NCBI GenBank assembly: GCA_001603335.1
Contig: LUYR01000415.1
Coordinates: forward strand, 1 to 10,934
Source: Rhodospirillales bacterium Alpha_05
Lineage (GTDB): Bacteria > Pseudomonadota > Alphaproteobacteria > Rhodospirillales > Rhodospirillaceae
Length of the DNA stretch: 10,934 nucleotides
Direction: 5' to 3'
Shown here: piece after piece, positions 7,391 through 10,934 of the stretch
Layout: each line of letters starts with the position of its first letter
How positions within the stretch are numbered: the stretch's first letter is position 1
The notes under the pieces: model-generated
Told to the model about the DNA's origin: nothing
The model's input: only the letters and a program-made list of their open reading frames with translations
Database searches by the model: none
Made by a program: the position numbers and the translations under genes

Positions 7391-7418
7391 GGACCCCGGC
7401 CTTGGCGGGCCGGGGTCC
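7391..7418 (+). terminator. Strong hairpin after receptor 1 (weak or partial terminator)
   Basis: A perfect 11-bp stem, GGACCCCGGCC (7391-7401) with GGCCGGGGTCC (7408-7418), starts 6 nt after the stop. It lacks a proper T-run (ATTCCC follows), so it may allow read-through to receptor 2 or act as an mRNA 3'-end stabiliser. Its central 22 nt match the hairpin after receptor 2 except at three positions. Confidence 0.55.
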
Positions 7419-7556
7419 ATTCCCGGCTTTCCGCCCCTCGCCCGATTTCCTTCGCTTCCGGCACCGGCAGGTATCTTCGTTTCGTTTGCGTTCAAGTCCG
7501 CCACGATGCCGATCGGGGAGGGCCGTGGAGCCGCATCACTTCCACGGGAGATCCCA

Positions 7557-9566
7557 ATGCCATCCTCACGCCGCCATCGCCACACGCTCCGCCACGCCGC
7601 GAGCGCCGCGATGGTTCTGGCCGCCCTGCCCGGCGCGGCCGCCAACGCCGACGACGTCAAGCTCGACCCGATCGTCGTCACCGCCACCAAGACCGCCACC
7701 AAGCTCAGCGACGTGCCCGCCTCCGTCACCGTGATCACCGCCGAGGAGATCGAGGCGATGGGCGACGTCTCGGTGGGCGATATCATCGCCAAGACTCCGG
7801 GCGTTAACTTCTATTCGAGCGGCGGCGTCGGCGCGGCGAGCTTTGCGCAGTTGCGCGGCCTCGGCGGCGAGCACACCCTGGTGATGATCGACGGCGTGCG
7901 CATGAACAACCCTGCCGAGTCCAATCAGAAAGGCGCGTTCAATTTTCAGGGGTTGATCGCCCACAACATCGAGCGCATCGAGATCGTGCGCGGCCCGCAG
8001 GCGACGCTTTACGGTTCCGCCGCCTCGGGTGGCGTCATCAACATCATCACCAAGAAGGGCGCGAGCGACGGATTCCACGGCGGCATCAAGGGCGAATACG
8101 GCTCCTACGCCACCCGGCGGCTGGACGGCAACCTCAGCTACGGCGGCAAGCTCGACAACGCCATGCCGTTCACCCTTTCCTACGCCCACAGCGAATACAT
8201 CGCCAACGGCCCCAACCTCTCCGACGAGGATCGTCAGTTCCGCGCCAACGAAACCCGGCCGAGCGAGGACGACCGCCGCATCGTCTACGACCACAGCCTG
8301 GATTTCCGCATCTCGCCGAGCGACAACCTCGACGGCCGCCTGTTCCTCACCGTCAACGACCTCAGCACCGACCTCGACAACAGCGCGCAGGACACCAACT
8401 ACAACAAGGATTCCCGCACCTACGTCTACGGCACCAGTTGGGACGCGCGCCTGCTCGACGGCCGGTTCGAAACCAAGAATACCGTCAGCGGCATGCGCAC
8501 GCAGGACGATGCCTGGCGCCCGAGCGACGCGGTGCGCCACTACTCGCGCTATCTTGGGCAGACTCTCAATCTCGAAAACCAGTCCACATACCACCTGACC
8601 GAAAACCACGCCGTCGTCGCCGGGTTGGCATGGGACGCGGCGCGGGCCAAGGCCGACAACAAAACCGTCGAGCGCATCGACGAGAAGATGTACCACACCA
8701 GCGGTCAGCTTCAGTTGCAAAGCCAGTTCTTCGACCACCTCAACGTGGTCGCGGGCGTGTCCTATGACGCCTACAGCGCCTTCGAGAACGCCCTTACCTA
8801 CCGCATCGGCGCGGGTTACGAATTCCCCGAAACCGGCACGACGATCCGCGCGGCAGCGGGCACGGGCTATCGCGCACCATCGATCTCGCAGCTTTATTAT
8901 TACGAGAAACCCGAAACCCTCAGCCCCGAGGAAACCACGCTGTTCGAGGCCGGAGTGGATCAGAAACTGTTGGGCGACCGCCTGAAGCTCGGCGTCACGG
9001 CGTTCCACAACCGCGTCGATAATGTCATTACCTCGTCGAAGGACTCAGGGTGCGCTCCCGGCTTCTCGGGCAGTTGCTACCTCAACGGCGACCGCTTGAT
9101 CGCCAAGGGCGTGGAAACCAGCCTCGGCGCGCTGGTCTACGAAGGCAAGAGCGACAGCCTCGACCTGCAACTCAACTACACCTACACCCTGACCTCGTTC
9201 AGCGCGACCACCTCCTCGGCCAAGTTCGCCGATCACGCGGCGGACAAGATTTCCCCCCACGTGGTGAACATCAGCGCGATCTACGCCTTCGACAACGACA
9301 AGGGCAGCATTCGCGCCGACGCCACGATCAAGAGCCGGGGCTGGGAGCGCTATCACAAGGGCTACGGCACGCAGACGTCGAGCGGCTACGTCGAGACCTA
9401 CGACGGCGACGGGTGGAAGCTCGACCTCGCCGCGCAATACGAGATCATGGACAACGTCACCGTCTACGGCCGGGTCGAGAACCTCTTCGACTCCGAGTAC
9501 TACACGTCGTCCGGATACAACAGCAATCCGTTCGGCGTGTACGCGGGCATCGGCTACAAGTTCTAG
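7557..9566 (+). CDS. TonB-dependent outer-membrane receptor 2, tandem paralog of receptor 1
   Basis: The 669-residue product has the same layout as receptor 1: a signal peptide ending near ANA (residue 31), the same TonB box DPIVVTATK (37-45), a plug with LVMIDGVRMN and IERIEIVRGP, and a barrel ending GVYAGIGYKF. The plug parts expected to face the ligand differ from receptor 1, for example LGGEHT against MPAAHS and the stretch after VRMNNPAES. The Cys-x7-Cys loop is kept but its interior is changed (CAPGFSGSC). This suggests related but distinct ligands. I chose ATG 7557 because GGGAG (7546-7550) lies 6 nt upstream; an in-frame ATG at 7506 would put a poor leader before the signal peptide. 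The 172-bp gap before it shows no Zur-like box, so it may depend on read-through from receptor 1. The ligand is unknown. Confidence 0.88.
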   Translation: MPSSRRHRHTLRHAASAAMVLAALPGAAANADDVKLDPIVVTATKTATKLSDVPASVTVITAEEIEAMGDVSVGDIIAKTPGVNFYSSGGVGAASFAQLRGLGGEHTLVMIDGVRMNNPAESNQKGAFNFQGLIAHNIERIEIVRGPQATLYGSAASGGVINIITKKGASDGFHGGIKGEYGSYATRRLDGNLSYGGKLDNAMPFTLSYAHSEYIANGPNLSDEDRQFRANETRPSEDDRRIVYDHSLDFRISPSDNLDGRLFLTVNDLSTDLDNSAQDTNYNKDSRTYVYGTSWDARLLDGRFETKNTVSGMRTQDDAWRPSDAVRHYSRYLGQTLNLENQSTYHLTENHAVVAGLAWDAARAKADNKTVERIDEKMYHTSGQLQLQSQFFDHLNVVAGVSYDAYSAFENALTYRIGAGYEFPETGTTIRAAAGTGYRAPSISQLYYYEKPETLSPEETTLFEAGVDQKLLGDRLKLGVTAFHNRVDNVITSSKDSGCAPGFSGSCYLNGDRLIAKGVETSLGALVYEGKSDSLDLQLNYTYTLTSFSATTSSAKFADHAADKISPHVVNISAIYAFDNDKGSIRADATIKSRGWERYHKGYGTQTSSGYVETYDGDGWKLDLAAQYEIMDNVTVYGRVENLFDSEYYTSSGYNSNPFGVYAGIGYKF

Positions 9567-9573
9567 AAACACC

Positions 9574-9605
9574 AAGCGCCCCGGTCCTCGCGGGCCGGGG
9601 CGCTT
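9574..9605. terminator. Shared hairpin terminator between convergent receptor 2 and cobN-like gene
   Basis: The arms 9574-9587 and 9592-9605 form a 14-bp stem with one G-T pair and a 4-nt loop. The outer 11 bp are perfect (AAGCGCCCCGG with CCGGGGCGCTT). A-T pairs at the base give a short T-run on each side, so it can serve both converging genes, though T-runs are short. Confidence 0.65.
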
Positions 9606-9621
9606 TCGCGCGCGGCGGGGG

Positions 9622-10934
9622 TCACTCCGCCGCGTTGCCTTTCGGGGCTCCGGCGAGGCTGTCCTCGATCTCGCCCTCGGCTTCCAGCAACAGCGCCTCC
9701 AGCGCATCCTTGGCGTCGCCCGGGTTCTCCCACATGCCGCGCGCGATCGCCTCCAGCAGGCGCTCGGCGATGTTCTGGAGCGCATAGGGATTGTGCTTGG
9801 AGAAGAACTCCCGCATCGCCGGGTCGAAGGCGTAGGTCTTCGCCATCTCGGCATACTGCCAGTCTTCGAGAATGTTGCTGGTGGCATCCCACTGGAAGCA
9901 GAAGTCCACGAGCTTCGAGAGGTCGCCCGCGCCCTTGTAACCGTGGCGCTTCATGCCTTCGATCCACTTGGGATTCAGCACCCGGGTGCGGAACACGAAG
10001 CGCCCCTCCTCGGCGGTGGCGCGCACGCGCGGGCGGCGCGGGTCGTGGCTATCGCCGGAATAGCTGCGGGCGTAGCGCCCCGCCGCCGCGTGCACCGCCG
10101 CGTTCATGCCGCCGTGGTACGAGTTGAAATCGTCGCTGCTGAAGATGTCGCTCTCGCGGGTGTCCTGGTTCTTGAGGGTCAGGTCGAGCCGGCCCATGCG
10201 GCGGCGGAAGTCCTCCTGCCGCGCCTCGCCGTACACGCCCTCGCCGTAGGCGTAGCCGCCCCAGTGGATGTAGATGTCGCCGAGGTCGTCCACCGCGTCC
10301 CACTTGCCGCTTTCCAACAGCGCCGAGACGCCCGCGCCGTAGCAGCCGGGCTTGTCGGAGTAGACCCGCAGGGCGGCGCGGCGGCGCGCTTCCTCCGGCG
10401 GCACCCCGGCCTTCAGCATCTCGGCGAGGTCGACGCCGACATTGCGCGCCAGCATGTTCATTTCCGCCGGTTCGGCGAGCGCCGCCACCATCCGCGTCGC
10501 CTTGTCGATCAGCTCCATGATGTTGGGGAAGGCGTCGCGCAGCAGGCCGCTCGCCCGCACCGTCACGTCGAGGCGGGGGAAGCCGCGCTCCGCCAGCGGA
10601 ATCACCTCCACCCCCTTGACCCGACCGCTCGCGGTGTCCCACACCGGGCGCACGCCGATCATGTATAGGATCTGCGCCACATCGTCGCCGCGGGTGCGCA
10701 TCGTCGGGCTTGCCCACAGCACCATGCCGATCTGCTCCGGCCAGCGGCCCTCGTCCTCGCGATAGCGGGCGACCAGCGCGTCGCCCTGCATCATCCCCAC
10801 CTTCCAGGCTTCCGGCGTCGGAATCTTGAACGGATCGACGGAGAAGAAATTGCGCCCGGTGGGGAGGATATCGATGCAGCCGCGCGTCGGCGCGCCGGAG
10901 CCGCCGGGCGGCACGAACCGGCCGGCGAGACCGC
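9622..10934 (-). CDS. cobN: CobN-like cobaltochelatase large subunit, C-terminal part (5' end outside window)
   Basis: The frame is open at the right window edge, with 436 C-terminal residues visible out of about 1,250 normally; it stops at TGA 9622-9624. CobN is the large subunit of the ATP-driven CobN-CobS-CobT chelatase, which inserts cobalt into hydrogenobyrinic acid a,c-diamide in aerobic cobalamin synthesis. Recognisable blocks in order are GRFVPPGGSGAPTRG, LPTGRNFFSVDP, MRTRGDDVAQIL, YSDKPGCYGAGV, HWGGYAYG, KNQDTRESDIFSSDDFNSYH and WDATSNILEDWQYAEMAKTY. The wording of the later blocks (DDFNSYHGG, YGEGVYG) reminds me more of the CobN-like paralogs found beside TonB/ExbB genes than of the classical CobN of alphaproteobacteria. 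Its metal and role are therefore uncertain. It converges on receptor 2 with 55 bp between stops, and its promoter lies outside the window. Confidence 0.85.
   Translation of the reverse strand, partial: GLAGRFVPPGGSGAPTRGCIDILPTGRNFFSVDPFKIPTPEAWKVGMMQGDALVARYREDEGRWPEQIGMVLWASPTMRTRGDDVAQILYMIGVRPVWDTASGRVKGVEVIPLAERGFPRLDVTVRASGLLRDAFPNIMELIDKATRMVAALAEPAEMNMLARNVGVDLAEMLKAGVPPEEARRRAALRVYSDKPGCYGAGVSALLESGKWDAVDDLGDIYIHWGGYAYGEGVYGEARQEDFRRRMGRLDLTLKNQDTRESDIFSSDDFNSYHGGMNAAVHAAAGRYARSYSGDSHDPRRPRVRATAEEGRFVFRTRVLNPKWIEGMKRHGYKGAGDLSKLVDFCFQWDATSNILEDWQYAEMAKTYAFDPAMREFFSKHNPYALQNIAERLLEAIARGMWENPGDAKDALEALLLEAEGEIEDSLAGAPKGNAAE

Noticed and set aside
6401..7792. Long minus-strand open frames opposite the receptors (also 7566-9008 and 5270-6130)
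   Set aside because: They mirror high-GC coding sequence on the other strand, have Val/Gly/Ala/Asp-rich composition, and no recognisable domain or ribosome site.

Overview
The window looks like part of a high-GC proteobacterial chromosome, most likely an alphaproteobacterium (Rhodospirillales-like is a guess from gene style, not a proven placement). Host genes prefer G or C in third codon positions. It holds seven protein genes, two of them cut by the window edges, plus a tRNA-derived attachment site and several hairpins. A DcuC-type carrier hints at an organism able to live anaerobically.

Left region (1-3563, + strand): the C-terminal part of an M29-family metallo-aminopeptidase-like protein; a DcuC-family C4-dicarboxylate carrier starting at TTG behind a strong ribosome binding site and closed by a textbook terminator; and a D-2-hydroxyacid dehydrogenase with an intact NAD site and R/E/H catalytic set. 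The first two may share a transcript. The dehydrogenase lies beyond the terminator and is probably separate.

Middle (3577-5055): the last 44 nt of a tRNA-Gly(CCC) gene lie on the minus strand, without the 5' half. They are followed by a complete tyrosine recombinase with less GC-biased codons. This is the left edge of an element integrated into a tRNA gene. By orientation the element extends to the right, but no second att copy or intact tRNA is present in the window, so its right end is unknown.

Right region (5056-10934): a 340-nt non-coding stretch with two AT-rich palindromes resembling Zur-type (Fur-superfamily) operators leads into two tandem, paralogous, BtuB-sized TonB-dependent receptors. 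Facing them on the minus strand is the C-terminal part of a CobN-like chelatase large subunit. A shared hairpin separates the convergent genes. The receptors are a mosaic duplication: some blocks are about 96-97% identical in DNA while ligand-facing plug parts and many barrel loops differ, and the post-stop hairpin was duplicated too.

The most interesting reading is that this is a metal-starvation locus (TonB receptors plus CobN-like protein, possibly Zur-controlled) rather than a classical vitamin B12 locus. No cobalamin riboswitch is recognisable ahead of the receptors. That reading is inference and can be tested.
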